Of a stretch of DNA of 64,000 bases, positions 34,020 to 46,613 are shown piece after piece; the first letter of the stretch is position 1, and the number at the start of each line of letters is the position of its first letter. Under the pieces are notes generated by a model that was given only the letters and a program-made list of their open reading frames with translations, was not told where the DNA came from and searched no databases. A program made the position numbers and the translations under genes. Origin of the DNA: Melitaea cinxia (taxonomy: Eukaryota > Arthropoda > Insecta > Lepidoptera > Nymphalidae); assembly GCF_905220565.1 (NCBI RefSeq), contig NC_059397.1:15563001-15627000 (forward strand). Reading direction: 5' to 3'.

Positions 34020-34140
34020 ACACGCTCGCGTGCATTGTTTTTTTCATCAGAATGATCGACTCGCGTGCATTTTTTTTTTTTCTATTAGAAGCGTCGATCG
34101 CTCGCCCATGCATTTTTTTCCATTAGAATGATCGACTCAA
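34020..34140. repeat. About 40-46-bp minisatellite, three units
   Basis: CG(C/A)GTGCATT plus a long T run and ATTAGAATGATCGACTC-like sequence recurs three times (near 34026, 34063, 34107). Confidence 0.7.
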
Positions 34141-36052
34141 GATCGCTAGTGTGACAGTCATTTGCTACGACGACTACGCTAATCCAATAAAAAACAATAC
34201 AATATTGTTAAACTTAATATACCTTAACCTCATTGTTAATTATTACTATTTTCATATAAAATACATCTTCGAAATTATTTTATAGAAACACTTAAGCAGT
34301 ATTGTTCATTTGACAATAAAATGATTTAACTTGCTCCGAAAGTTCGTGAATTAGCTCAATCCGCTCAATTTATCAATCGAATAGCTCAGCTGAAATCCAA
34401 GATTTATTACACTAGTTATCGCTTTGTGAAACTTGACTTAGCGAATTTAAATGAAAGAATTAGTTGGAAGCAAAATTATAAAGAGAAGAAGCAAAGGAAA
34501 TAATAATGAATGATCACTTCAAGACTTTCATTTTGTCTAATGAGTTATCTAAAGCAAAAGATTACTTTCCACTTTGAAAACGAACGGTTGAACTTATTAT
34601 TTTATTTCAAGTTAATTCTTTAGTTGAGTGGTAATATCTAACTAAAACTATGTTAATAATGTAACCAAATACATTCTATTGTAACTCTTGCAGCTATGTT
34701 TACGAAAAGTATGTATGTATGTATACGTTCATTTGAAGAATACTTATTAAATATTCGGAGCTGTCTAAACTAGGAAGTACATTGAAGCTTTTTCAGATGT
34801 TTATAGAAGATCAAAGTTAAATACGACTGCGTTTATGTACCCTCTGGTGTATGTATGGGTAGTATGTTTGTATGTATTGTAGCTAGAGTCAAATTCAGCA
34901 ACACTCTTCTTCTTCCTCTTCTTCTTCTTCTAATGTTGCCGGTGTTTCTAATGTTGACGGACCGATGTTGCGGACTCGTTTACAAACATAGTGGTGTAAA
35001 ATCATATCCGAAAGTACTAACACAAAAAACATATTATTGTTAGCTATCTAAGTTTATAACAAAATTTAACACCTTAAATATGACTAGATGTTTTTATTTC
35101 TGTTGGGTTTTCTTTAATCGACACAACACTAAAAACCACTTTATTTTAATAGCAAATTTTTTGTATCTTGGGAGTACACCAAAATCCGATGAACAAGTTT
35201 TTGTTGGATCTCAGCCTTATATATCCATACCACAAGTTAAAACTTTTTGTTTCGGGATTTAGCTGTTATTCACACCTAATGCGATTTCGTTAGTGGATTT
35301 TTTGCTAGAACACTAGTAAATCAATAAAATATCGATAACAAAACATTTGGATACATTAACTTTATTACTTCAAACTATAGACCTCATAAGGCAAACTTGC
35401 ATTATATACTTACCTATTGAACGTAACGCTCATTTTAAACCTGTGTTTGTTATAACTTCTGCTTTAATAAATGTAAAAAGACGCAATCACAAAATTGCGT
35501 ATTATTGCAATTAAGTTCGAAATCGAAGTGCAGCATTAAAAAAAATCTAATTATTCTAAATGTGTGTAAAGTTTATATCATTGCTGTTGCTCGTATACTT
35601 GTAATTGACATTATACATAAAATATCATAATTATTGTTTTACGTTGATTAATTTTGACAAGAATACGGGCAGTGCAATACGGACTAAGCGACCAGTAAGA
35701 AAATTTCGCGCCATTTTTAGCAGAAATTTTTCAGATGGGTGCCGCCATTGTGTAAAAGTTTTTGTAACGGAAAGGAAGCTCCCTAAATATTATTGAGATT
35801 ACTATTTCAATGCATTGTGTAATCTTGTACCTAAACATTATGGTAGGCTTAAGAATATACAACAATTTAGCGTTAGCGTACTCAAGTTAATTTCTTCCAT
35901 TTCTGCTGTCTCATTTCTTATAATTAAATATTAAACTTAAATTTTCAACTTCTTTTCGAACAAAATTGAAAATAAATTAGGCATTACAAAAAATAAAAAT
36001 AAACGGTAGGAACAAAAAATGCGTCCTACTACTAACTAATTTTATATTAAAA
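34141..36052. other. Unique AT-rich DNA
   Basis: A TTC-rich simple repeat lies at 34904-34931. Small frames at 34855, 35080 and 35605 show no motif. No gene is recognised. Confidence 0.4.
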
Positions 36053-36390
36053 CTAGCTGTGTGTGTGTCACTGTTCCCGCGACTTCGCGTGGAATTTAAC
36101 TAAAAAAATATTGTTCAGTTCGCAGAGCTATTAAATAAATCAATTTCTAAAATAAAAGTAGCCTAAATTACCCTTTATTATATCAGCTATCTACCAGTCA
36201 AAGTCCCGTCAAAATCGACCCAGCCGTTTCAGAGATTAGCCGGAACAGACAGACAGACAGACAGGCAAAAATTGTAAAAAATATTATTTTGGTATATGTA
36301 CCGTGTATACATATGAATTTAGTTAAAAGCAGTTATTTTAATATTATAAATAGCCTCTCCAATTTTATTTATTTGGATAGATATAACAAT
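36053..36390 (-). mobile_element. Dispersed repeat with Helitron-like CTAG end
   Basis: It starts CTAGCTGTGTGTGTGTCACT, then CCCGCGACTTCGCGTGGAAT, and contains CAGCCGTTTCAGAGATTAGC and an ACAG/GACA simple repeat. The distal part (TTTTGGTATATGTACCGTGT) matches 33102-33175. Ends CTAG-first, so a minus-strand Helitron is likely, but the other end is not defined. Confidence 0.5.
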
Positions 36391-36764
36391 CAACAAAATG
36401 GTAAGGCTTGTAGATTTTGTTTCATAAGCTTGTTTATGTTTATTTTCTTTTAACCAAGAATTAGAATATTATAATTATTATATTTTGAAATGTGATGTAA
36501 CAAAACTTTTCACCTATTGCCACCCCTTGTCACACAATGTCACACTTCTTTTAGCCCGTACTCCTTTATGTGTGACGTAATTTATGCATGGCTCCTAAGT
36601 ATAAAATAATTTACCCATTAAACAAATAGCTAAAGGTCGTTGTTAGAGCATTAGATTATTACATAATATTTACAGAGTGGATACATGCGAGAATTTAAAT
36701 TAAACATAATATACTTAAACAATTTCTAAGCAATATTAAAAAAAAATTAAAAAATGTCTATTGT

Positions 36765-36958
36765 TTTATAATGTTTCCGCGAATTTCACTTATTACAATA
36801 AAAAAGCTTTTTCGAATTTCATCGGGCTCTTCATACACCTACTTCATCACATTCCTCCCGTGACCATGGTTGCTGCAAAGTATCCGAAACGTCGGGCATC
36901 CAAACAACTTAATAAACCGCGATAAAATCCGAAAAAGTCGTTTTATTATTTTAACTAA
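36765..36958 (-). repeat. MITE-like repeat with imperfect terminal inverted repeats
   Basis: The left end CTTTTTCGAATTTCATCGGG and right end CCGCGATAAAATCCGAAAAA are imperfect inverted repeats. The core CCCGTGACCATGGTTGCTGC is the reverse complement of the 23968 copy. Confidence 0.6.
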
Positions 36959-37801
36959 TCCAAACCCCCATACTGCTTATGCTTAATAAAATATTAATGA
37001 TGTTATAAATTTATACCGATAGGTAGCTTATGGCTGTTTGATTAACTTAAAAGGAATTGGTATTACAATAAAAAAGAATATAACAAAGAAGTTTTAGAAT
37101 AAAAGTTAATATATGTAAAATATATTATGTATAAATATGTAATATAACCTATTTCTCTAAGAGGAGACGAATAATTATGAAAGGGAAAGATAAAAAAGGA
37201 AAAACATTTAGCTTATCAATCTTAGAAAACAATATCCAAAAGAACACGTAGCGATTTCCACGAGGTATAATTACGCCACAGCTATCTCCACCTACACGTG
37301 ATTTAAATTTATGCTTCGATAGTTTGATATTTAAATGTAATTTAGAAGTAAAACAACATAAGTTTCAAATTTATCGCTTGTCTACTTGCACGTCTTCAAG
37401 CCTTTCGTTTAAAATATTCTAAATTGCGCAAAACTTGGTAGAGTTAAAACAAAAGATTTTCTTTGTAATCCGTGTGCAGTGCCACACTCATTTTCATCAT
37501 CATCATCACATAAAATGATTATTTCTGGATAATTCGGACTAAAACATATTCTTAGACAACCTATTCATTCCGTCAGACGAATCAAATGTAGTAGGTACGT
37601 ACTTTTGACCTCAATCTTAACATAGGTTGAATCTCTAAAATGTCTTTGAATTCGGAAAAGAAACTTGCTCATGCTATTTTGATCATTATATAATTTTGCA
37701 TCTTTTAGAAAGATTTTTGTTAGTATTTTTTTTCAGAAGTACTAGTAGTAGGAATTCATTTCAAAGGTAGCATCCAATTGCTAGGCCTTTTTATTAATTT
37801 A
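36959..37801. other. Unique AT-rich DNA
   Basis: Nothing recognisable is seen. Confidence 0.4.
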
Positions 37802-37936
37802 AGAGAAGGATCGGAGCTTAATCCACCACGCTGCTCTACTGCGGGTTGCGGATATATTCTCTACTATGAGTAATGATCGCTATCAGCTATAAACAGTAAC
37901 AAACGGAACCGACAGCTTAACGTGCTCTCCGAGGTA
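37802..37936 (-). mobile_element. Internal fragment of the tRNA-type SINE
   Basis: GAGCTTAATCCACCACGCTG to CTTAACGTGCTCTCCGAGG is the reverse complement of the 17264 SINE body. Both ends are lost. Confidence 0.78.
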
Positions 37937-38883
37937 TATATAATATATATTCGGTCAAATTGAGTAACCTCCTCCTTTTTAAAAATAAAGTTGTTGTTGT
38001 TTTTGGTGCTGTGCTATGGTACACCAATAGCACAGAGGTCGTGAAACGTCTCCATCCGCTCCTGTCCTGTGCCAAAATAAAGTCAGTTATAAATATTAAA
38101 ACAAAAATAAAAGTTTCAGTAATTTGTTGCCTACATTTTTTTCAAGGCTATACAACTAGCTTAACAAGAACAGCCTTTATTAATTTTAAATGAACTGTTA
38201 TTTTTTTATTATTTTTTTCTAGTTCGTTCACGTAAAACACAACTGCGGCATATTTGTTATTTTACTTTCATAAATAACATATTGTGAAGTTTAATTTAAT
38301 TTCCTAAATTGATCAAATTTTTATTATTAAAATAATTTGCTGAAGTAGCATAAAGTAGAGTGTACTGTAGTACATAGCGATGTGAATGGTGAATCACTTA
38401 ATCCGCCTCAGTAAACATTACTTAATGAACAAAAATTTCGGTACCGATATTTTCGGTACTTTGTTTTTACAGCAGCTAATATTAGAAATAACCTTAACAA
38501 AATTCCATATTTTTAATAACCCTGTAAAATTAGAAAATCCCTTATTTATAAGCAATCTCTATAAACTATAAAGCTTATTTTTAATCTCTTTAACAAGGAG
38601 GTCCTTCTTTCATACTTATTCGTTTCACAATAATAAAAAAGATGCAAAAAAAATAGTAATAGATATATGGCACATTTCAACGTGAATTGTTTTTGACGAA
38701 ATAAACTGGACATTGTAATTCTACATTAAGGGAGAAAATAAAGAAAAATTTTTCCTTTTCAGGAGGTTTTTTTATACAAATGCAATGGATTAGGTTGTAT
38801 AAGATGTAATTAAGTTATGGTTCTATAAACGATTAGATATTTAAAAAATAATAAGTAGATATTCATAATTTTGACAGAAAAAA
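37937..38883. other. Mixed AT-rich DNA
   Basis: A minus-strand end piece of the GGAGGAGG repeat lies near 37950-37985 (AGTAACCTCCTCCTTTTT). No gene is recognised. Confidence 0.45.
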
Positions 38884-38975
38884 ATAGCCCTGTCGACCTT
38901 ACAAAGGATCACAGCTAAATAATGGTCGCTTGCGATGCTCTTGGTGTTGGGTTACAGTTACTGCTTATTGTTACT
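38884..38975 (+). mobile_element. Fragment of the 12126-type dispersed repeat
   Basis: TCGACCTTACAAAGGATCAC with AGCTAAATAATG and GCTTGCGATGCTCTTGGTGT match the middle of the 12126 copy, with an internal deletion. Confidence 0.65.
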
Positions 38976-40146
38976 GGGGTCGTAAGTTTGTTTTCAAATG
39001 TAAAAAAAAAATACAATTTTATTGATGATTCTTTTTCCATGTTGAAGATGAGTTGGAGCGCAATCGGCCTGGTTGGAGGCCAATACTAGCATTTTTGTTA
39101 TTATTTTAGTCAGCATGCCAGTAAAATAATGTTCATAAATGGCTGTTATCAATTTCATTTGAAACAATATAACTCTCTGTATAATAATAATTTTAATTTC
39201 ATCTCATTACTATCCCAAGTACATGAGACACTGTTAATTTATTTTACAGCTGGAAGCCCATTATGCTGCGGTTAAAACACGTGTTTGTTTTCATTGATGT
39301 ACGAATTCGAATAAATGACGTAAATATTTGGTGAATTCATTCCGTATTTACAAACGGTGGGTTGATTAAACATCGGCACGAAGCATAACGACTTTATACA
39401 CGTAAATGTGTATAACAGCTCCGATATATACTTTTAATGAAATGTTATGTAGGTAATACATTATGTATATTGTATATACATATATAGCCTTGTAACGTGA
39501 ATTACCTTGTAATATTACTGATGATTGTTGATTAATCGTCTAATTGGCGTTGTTCTTTATAATGATCCAGATCATTACACACTCTAAATAATAGTAAAAA
39601 AATCAAACAACGCGGACTGCCTAGTACATCAACATACAGTTTTAATTACAAATATAAAGCATTCCTAATGACTAGTTAGAAACTAAGCCTAATTACACAA
39701 AAATATAAAATTCAAAAAGTTTCATCACAAACTATAATTTCCCCTTCCTTTAACTTTTTCTCGTGGCTTTCGCGAATTATCTTTGCGTTTTATCCTTTAA
39801 CATTTACTTAGTTAAACAATCAATATATATCTCAATTTTTTTTTATGTAGTATAAAATTTAGTCATTACTGCAAAACAAACAATATTTTAATATTAATTA
39901 AAATAGTTTGTAAAGTTTTGTTACAACGCTTAAAGTTTCAAATTGAACCTTGAAATTGTCATACTTTAAGAGGATACTGGATTAAAAATTATTATTTATT
40001 TTGTAAAATAGCTGTGTGGCTTTTTTTACTTGTTTCTTTGAAAGCCTAAAGCCTGAGCTATCAAAACTATAACCCTACTGAAACTGGTTGTAAACTCTTC
40101 AAATTTTGGTTGTGGGATTCTAGGCTACATTAAATTTGTGTTTTTA
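38976..40146. other. Unique AT-rich DNA
   Basis: No gene or repeat is recognised. Bases 39240-39420 have a more even composition. Confidence 0.4.
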
Positions 40147-40262
40147 TTATTATTATTATTATATACTTTTTATTGTACACCATTAAAAGAAACAACAAAA
40201 AAAACATAAAGTAAAAGATGTACAAAGGCGGTTCTTATCGCTGAAACGGCGATCTCCGAGCG
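40147..40262 (-). mobile_element. 3' tail of the 57-62 kb LINE family
   Basis: It consists of a TTA repeat, then CTTTTTATTGTACACCATTA, and GATGTACAAAGGCGGTTCTT...GGCGATCTCC. This matches the 3' end of the minus-strand LINE at 57175-57310. It is strongly 5'-truncated. Confidence 0.72.
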
Positions 40263-40800
40263 ATTTTGTGTTTTTTTAGTGATGGTATTGTAATTATTTT
40301 TAAGGATAATTCTATAGATATATTAAAATATCCATATTTAAGTTTAAATTTGATACCCTTACGATTTTAAGATATTCACAGCGTCCATTAACACATTTAA
40401 ATTTCATATTGAGCTGGAAATTATATAGAATACAAAGACACAAATTAAATTATTTATTGATGAAATAAGTACTTTGAAATGTATTACTCACCTCAAAGTT
40501 TGGAATTATTTAATTTAGTAGGGTTGAAACAGGCTAAAGGCTATCACATTCATGAACAATAAATTTGCATTACATACGGCCTACACACCTAATGAAAAGT
40601 TGTTTTTCGTTCTCAACTCGGAAATTGTGATCGGAAACATATGAAACTAATTTATTTAACGGTAGGCACCCTAAACAAGTCAAAAAAATTATAAATTTAT
40701 ATGGAAATTATTTTTTTGCTCTGTGTATAATGTAAAATCTTATCCTACGATTGTGTGAATTTACTTACTAGGGTCTACTGGCAAGTTGATTTATAACCTT
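40263..40800. other. Unique AT-rich DNA
   Basis: Nothing recognisable is seen. Confidence 0.4.
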
Positions 40801-41050
40801 TTCAACCGACTTCAAAAAAGGAGGAGGTTCTCAATTTAACTGTATTTTTACATTTGTTATCTCATAACTTTTTACGAGTGGAACGAATTCAATTATTCTT
40901 TTTTTAATCGAATCTTGGCGCTTGTCATGTGGTCCCGCTTAAATTTAATCGAGATCCGAGTACTGAGTATATTGAGTTGTCTCTAGTAGGGGGTATTTAC
41001 TTGACTATTTTTTTTCGTCAACCTACATTGTATAACTAATCGATGTCATT
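40801..41050 (+). repeat. Second copy of the GACTTCAAAAAAGGAGGAGG repeat
   Basis: It starts CAACCGACTTCAAAAAAGGA and continues with CTTGTCATGTGGTCCCGCTT and TATTTACTTGACTATTTTTT. The closing inverted end is decayed (TAATCGATGTCATTGAATG). Confidence 0.65.
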
Positions 41051-43091
41051 GAATGTTGATGTTATTAAACACAATTATGTCTATCGATTATTAAAACAAA
41101 TAAACAACATTGAATAAACTATCCTAAATTTTAACAAGTAATTACTGTGACATTTGTTGCTGTAATTAAAACATTCAATACTACTTTAAACGCGTAAACC
41201 TTATACAACTCTACAACCTTTACGTACCCCTACACTTCCTTACTTCCATAAATCAAAGGCCTCTAATCATTGCTTTCACACGTAAAACAAAAGTAACTAT
41301 GAATACGCACGTACAATCACGATCAATATCATACGATTATAGGTCTTATTTAGTTCGTGATAAAGGGTAAAATTTCCTCTTTTATATTTTGTCATTTATA
41401 GACGTTGCCTCTACTTCGAGCTGACTACGTAGCAATCATCTGATTTAATGGTCGGATGCCATGTCAAAAGAATTCCATAAAATGGGTACCTTCCGTGAAA
41501 ATGCCTTTCTTGGGAAAATAAGCGACGGTGAAAAAAATCTTAAACGATACATCGCGTGACTTACGCGTGGTCAATGAAAGTTCGGTTTTAGTTTCTTACT
41601 GATTGGTATCGATAAGTTTCAATAATAACAAACTGTGCCGTATTTTACTCGGAATGTAGTTTTATAACTACAAATGAAAAGAAAAGTCACTAGTCTTGTT
41701 ATTTATACGATTAATTGTAAATTTATCGGCCTATTTTATCTTAATGTGTTATATTTAAATATTTGAACTATTTACCATTAAAAGCGTTAACAAAACTCAC
41801 TGGACGAATTTCACAGATTTTGGAGCTCACAGGATATGACTATACATTAATTTTTACTATAAATTTACTATTTTTTTATTTATTTTTACCTATTAAACAA
41901 GTTAATAATTTAATTAAATATCAAATTTTGAAACATTTTTTTTTATAATTATTTATCAAATAAACAATAATGTACTTATTTATTATAAGTAGCATTAAAA
42001 AACCACGCAGAAAAATAAATAAATAATAAAAAAAATAAAAAAACATAATATATAATATATATAAATAATAATATATAATAATTGAAAGTATATTATGAAC
42101 CCTAGACAGGAAAGAAGCAAGCACATAATCAATGTTAACAAAATTCATTCATCAAACATAAAAATTACGATTTACGATTGAATATTAAGACTTCAAACAA
42201 AGAACAATCATTAGTATCATTTTGTTTTCAAAATCGACAAAATGTTATTACAATTTTAATGAATAAGCCCAACACACAGTCACGCAATCGTGTACTTAAT
42301 GTACGATGCATTTTTTCGCTTGCAAGTTTCATAGAAAACGTTATTACATTATTTAAATCTCATGTGTTTCGAAAAGCTTACATAAACAACGCACTAATAA
42401 ATTGGGAAAATATTTTCAATCTTTTCTTCTTTATTCAAGATCGCTTTCCTTTGAACCAATTACAAAATAATAATTTGACTGTATGAAACACACGTTTGTT
42501 TCTGGTTGATATTACCTCATTTTACAGTTTTTTTTTTTTTTGTTAGGTTTTAATCTACTGACATACTCATATAAATTTATCATCCTAAGCATCATATAGC
42601 CTATCATATAGCAATGATTTGCTGTGCCCCGATGTTCCAAGTAATAGACTATGGACTTCCTCGGTAAATAGGCTATTCAAAACGAAAATAATTTTTCTGT
42701 TCGAACCAGTAGTTCCTGAGATTAGCGCCTTTAAACGAACAAAAAAAAAACACTTCATCTTTATAACATTAGTATACTTAGCTTTATCTGTACACAAAGT
42801 ACGGTGACTAAACAATCTCTAAATGGACAATTCGTGTGAAATGAGAAGGAATGTTTAAAAGTATCAAGTGAATACAAAACTCGGAGAGTCCATTATCTGC
42901 GAGTGAAGATATAAAACTTTATGACAATAATTAATCTTTTTAATTTAAAACACTTTAAGGTTCCTTTAATATTAAAGTACGTCGTTTCTTTAAGAACTGG
43001 TGGATCTGCGCGGTCTTTCCCGAGTGGTCTCTTATTTTTATTGTAACTGCTCTCCTTTTACAGATGTTATAATATTTAACGATATATATCA
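41051..43091. other. AT-rich DNA with one dispersed repeat end
   Basis: Bases 42590-42780 (CATCATATAGCCTATCATAT, GGACTTCCTCGGTAAATAGG, CCTGAGATTAGCGCCTTTAA) look like a Helitron-type repeat end. Bases 41370-41640 are of even composition and non-repetitive. The 102-aa frame at 42178 has no motif. Confidence 0.45.
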
Positions 43092-43427
43092 CTGCTATGT
43101 GGTTACGGCAGTAAATAATATAGCCACCTCCTCTCTTCCCGTGGGTGTCGTAAGAGGCGACTAAGGGATAACATAGTTCTACTACCACGTTGGAACTTAA
43201 AAAAACAATCGATGGCGGGATAACCATTGAACTGCTGGCATTGAAATACACAGGCCGAAGACGGGCAGTAGCGTCTTCGATGCGACAAAGTCAGCCCTGC
43301 GGTCATCAACCCGCCTGCCCAACGTGGTGACTATGGGCAACACACGACTTCACACCATTTTTGGCGCGAACTTGCGGAGGCCTATGTCCAGCAGTGGGCT
43401 GCGATAGGCTGAAATGATGATGATGAA
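43092..43427 (+). mobile_element. SINE-like repeat with RTE-type 3' tail
   Basis: Copy of the 10271 family, from CTGCTATGTGGTTACGGCAG to CCAGCAGTGGGCTGCGATAG and an ATGATGATGA tail. It is full length. Confidence 0.82.
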
Positions 43428-43848
43428 ATATATTTATTAAAAAATCTAATTACTCAAGGTTAATATTGATTAGCATAACTCTTGAAGTAAGAAGAGATGT
43501 TTTTTTAACTATATATTTTTATAATCTAATTAGTGGCAAAATTTCTAACCCTTCTGTGTTAAGTTTGATACCTCTGAGTGTGCCAAAGTATAACCACGTT
43601 CGGCGGCATATTCTGTTTGCAATGATGAGAAACAGTTCGAGATTGATTGCGAGAGTCATCGTTAATTCGACCACTGACTCTGCTTGATGGTGTACTAGCG
43701 TGGGATCCAACTTTAGACATATTTTTTTCAACAGCTGCTGTGTTTCGCAAAGCGGTAAAATAGTATATTGAGTCCAAAAATTCGATATAACTGAAATTTT
43801 GTAAACGCATTTGATTATAAGATCTGTAATGTATACAATATTATTATA

Positions 43849-43945
43849 TGTAAATAAATAAATAAATAAGTAAATAAATAAATAAATAAGTTAATTAATT
43901 AATTAATTAATTAATAAATAAGCAAATAAATAAATAAATAAATAT
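43849..43945. repeat. AAAT / TTAA simple repeat
   Basis: Runs of TAAA tetramers interrupted by five TTAA tetramers in the middle. Confidence 0.9.
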
Positions 43946-46414
43946 CCTGTAATCCACAATAGAATAGTACTCTGAACTTTACTGAGTTCGGTAGTGACAC
44001 ATTTACAGGTCATTTCATTAGTTTTACAGTAGGGTTTTCTATTGGCTAATTTGTAAGTAGCTTTACTTGTAGGTTTTTAGTTATGTCAAAAGAAGCGAGT
44101 GTGATTTAGATCACACAACTGAAGTAAAACTTTTAAAGGTAGGTTCTGGAGGCTGAATTTATTGTTTTACAACCACGAATTCTGCCTACACTTGGTAAAA
44201 GTGTACCAAACTAGCAAGTGTAGGCTGAATTTATGTTTTCAGAACTATACTGGAGACTAAATTTATTATTTTGAAAAAATAATTTCAGCCTCCTTACCGT
44301 AATATAGGTTACTGAGGCTCACAATATTCTTTTAATTTTGTCTCGGGATACCACTTTTTCTTTAAAAGAGAAGAGATCTATGCCTGGCTGTAGTATAAAT
44401 ACGAGTACAACTGTTGTATAGCAGTTTTCACTATAATGTTTTTCTGAGGAACAGAGTATTACATGAATTTTAAGCACAAAGTTTACGATTTTAAACAGTT
44501 TAATAATTAAAATAAACTCAACAACGATCTACATAAAGTTTGAAGAGGTCATGCTTAGGGTTTAGTCACGTAGCATCTGCAAAGGACTGTCTATTTGAAG
44601 CGGTGAATCTTGTTCACACAAAACCCTCCTTACCCTTACCATTTAATTTATTTTTACTACATCTTAACTTGCTCTAATTTTATTTTGTTGACAACACTTA
44701 ATTATATTAATTTAAATAATTATTTCGAGTAAAATAATGAAAACATTATTGCATTTAATATTGTCTTGTTCAGAAAACTCTTCATACTAAGATACGCATT
44801 TTTTTTTTTTTTGATTGAAACAAATAGAAAAGTCTTTAATTTAGTGATTTTTACAATGGTTTTTAAAAATTACTTATTCGATACGTCCAGTAACTTTGTT
44901 TAAATAACTAGATACTTTTTGCTTTTTGCAACTTCAATCATCTAAATAAAGTCAAATTCCAAATAATTATAATCTATTCTGAATTTTCAATCTCGATGAC
45001 CTCAAATAAGGGGGAAACATAGAGTTACAAATACAACAAAACATCGATATTCGGTTTATCTGGTCTCATCTTAACTATTAATCTTAATGGCTTCCGTCAC
45101 TCAAACGACATATTTGAATTGGCAAGTCCCGTGCTCCGCATATATTCGTCATATATTACATGAGCTCGAAAACCACATCACGTAAATAGCAGTAAACTAC
45201 GAGCAATTTGTAGGCCGTTACCGAACTTAGGATTGTAGAAGGTTCAATATATCGCTACATGTAACATGAAATTTATTGAGCGCACCTTCGCCGATTGCGT
45301 ACGTATGTAATACGTAAATAAATATATTTTTTAGTTTCAGTGATTACTAAATCTTTGCTTTACATTTGAAAAATATTAAGTACGTGTTACTGCTTATGAG
45401 AATTGTATGTCTATTTCAAATGTGTGTGTGGTCTGTTTATAAATATCTGTCTATAAGTATCTTATTAAGATTTTATATTGGACGGTATTTTGTGCATGCG
45501 TTTTTTTTAGATGATATTATGTAGGAAATATTAAAAAAGTGTAAAATAAATTTTTCGATATAAAATCTATTAGTATGTGTTATCGTTTAACTTGAACAAA
45601 GACTTATTCTCCTACTTAGAACGGTTGAATTTTAATCTTACACGCTGCACCATCGCCGGTCAAGAGATATACATATCTACGTTATATCAATACATATGTT
45701 GATAGCACACATAATATTCATAATGTTCACTATACAAAGCTGAGTACTTTGTGGGATCTTTGGACACTTGGGAACGATTTTCTTACCTACCAGAGCGGAA
45801 AACTAACAAAGCACTGACTTGTAAAACGACCATCAAGTGAACTGTGAAATATCGACTATTTCTCCCGACTCGTCACGTCGTGTTGTCGTTTTACAAAGGA
45901 TCTGTTACGGATTTAGTCATGTTGAAAAAACAGAAATTTACCTAAATTCCAAAAGAAAGACCTTCCCGTGCCTACTCTTATGGACTTACTATTCGTTTTA
46001 TATTAGAACCTTCAAAATCCCATCCTATCGGACCCTAACGTATATGTTGATTCGAATTAGAAACCCTTTCCTTTGTTGAGATGTGCGATGTTTTGTAACC
46101 TTTTAACATAAAAGTATACTTTATCTTTAGAATAGTGAACTACGTAAGGAAAGAGAAAAGTAATAAATCTCCAAAACGATTGTAAGATGTAGATAAAAGT
46201 TTCTATAAATAAAGTAACATTAGTGTAATCAGTGGATAAATTTGTTACATTTCCAGATCAAAGACATTTATTCCCATAAGAATTTACACAATTCACTAAA
46301 AGAAGAAATATTATATTACAAATAATAATTTTTCAAATATAAGTAATTGTATCTAAAAATAGAATACATAATAAGTTATATTTCATTTTCAATTTAGTTA
46401 TAATTCTTAAAATA
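43946..46414. other. Unique AT-rich DNA
   Basis: Near 44150-44290 a short motif (AGGCTGAATTTAT or AGACTAAATTTAT) occurs three times in direct orientation and once inverted (ATAATTTCAGCCT). No gene is recognised; the 80-aa frame at 45837 has no motif. Confidence 0.4.
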
Positions 46415-46613
46415 TGGACCCGCCTGACAGGGGAAGTGCCGCAACCTTACAGAAGACCACAGCAAAACAATACTGCTTTCACACAGTGTTGTTTTCCTAC
46501 GGTGAGTAAGGTGACCAGAGCTCCTAGGTATTGGGGTAGGCAACTCGCTTACGTAGTGGCGGTCTATAAGCTACGGTAATCGCTTACTATCAAGTGAGCT
46601 GTACGCTTGTGTG
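46415..46613 (+). mobile_element. Copy of the 12126-type dispersed repeat
   Basis: ACAGAAGACCACAGCAAAAC to CTATAAGCTACGGTAATCGC and GTACGCTTGTGTG. The start is decayed. Confidence 0.75.

Noticed and set aside
42178..42486. 102-aa plus-strand frame
   Set aside because: Composition follows the local AT bias (Asn, Phe, Ile, Lys) and there is no motif or exon boundary support.
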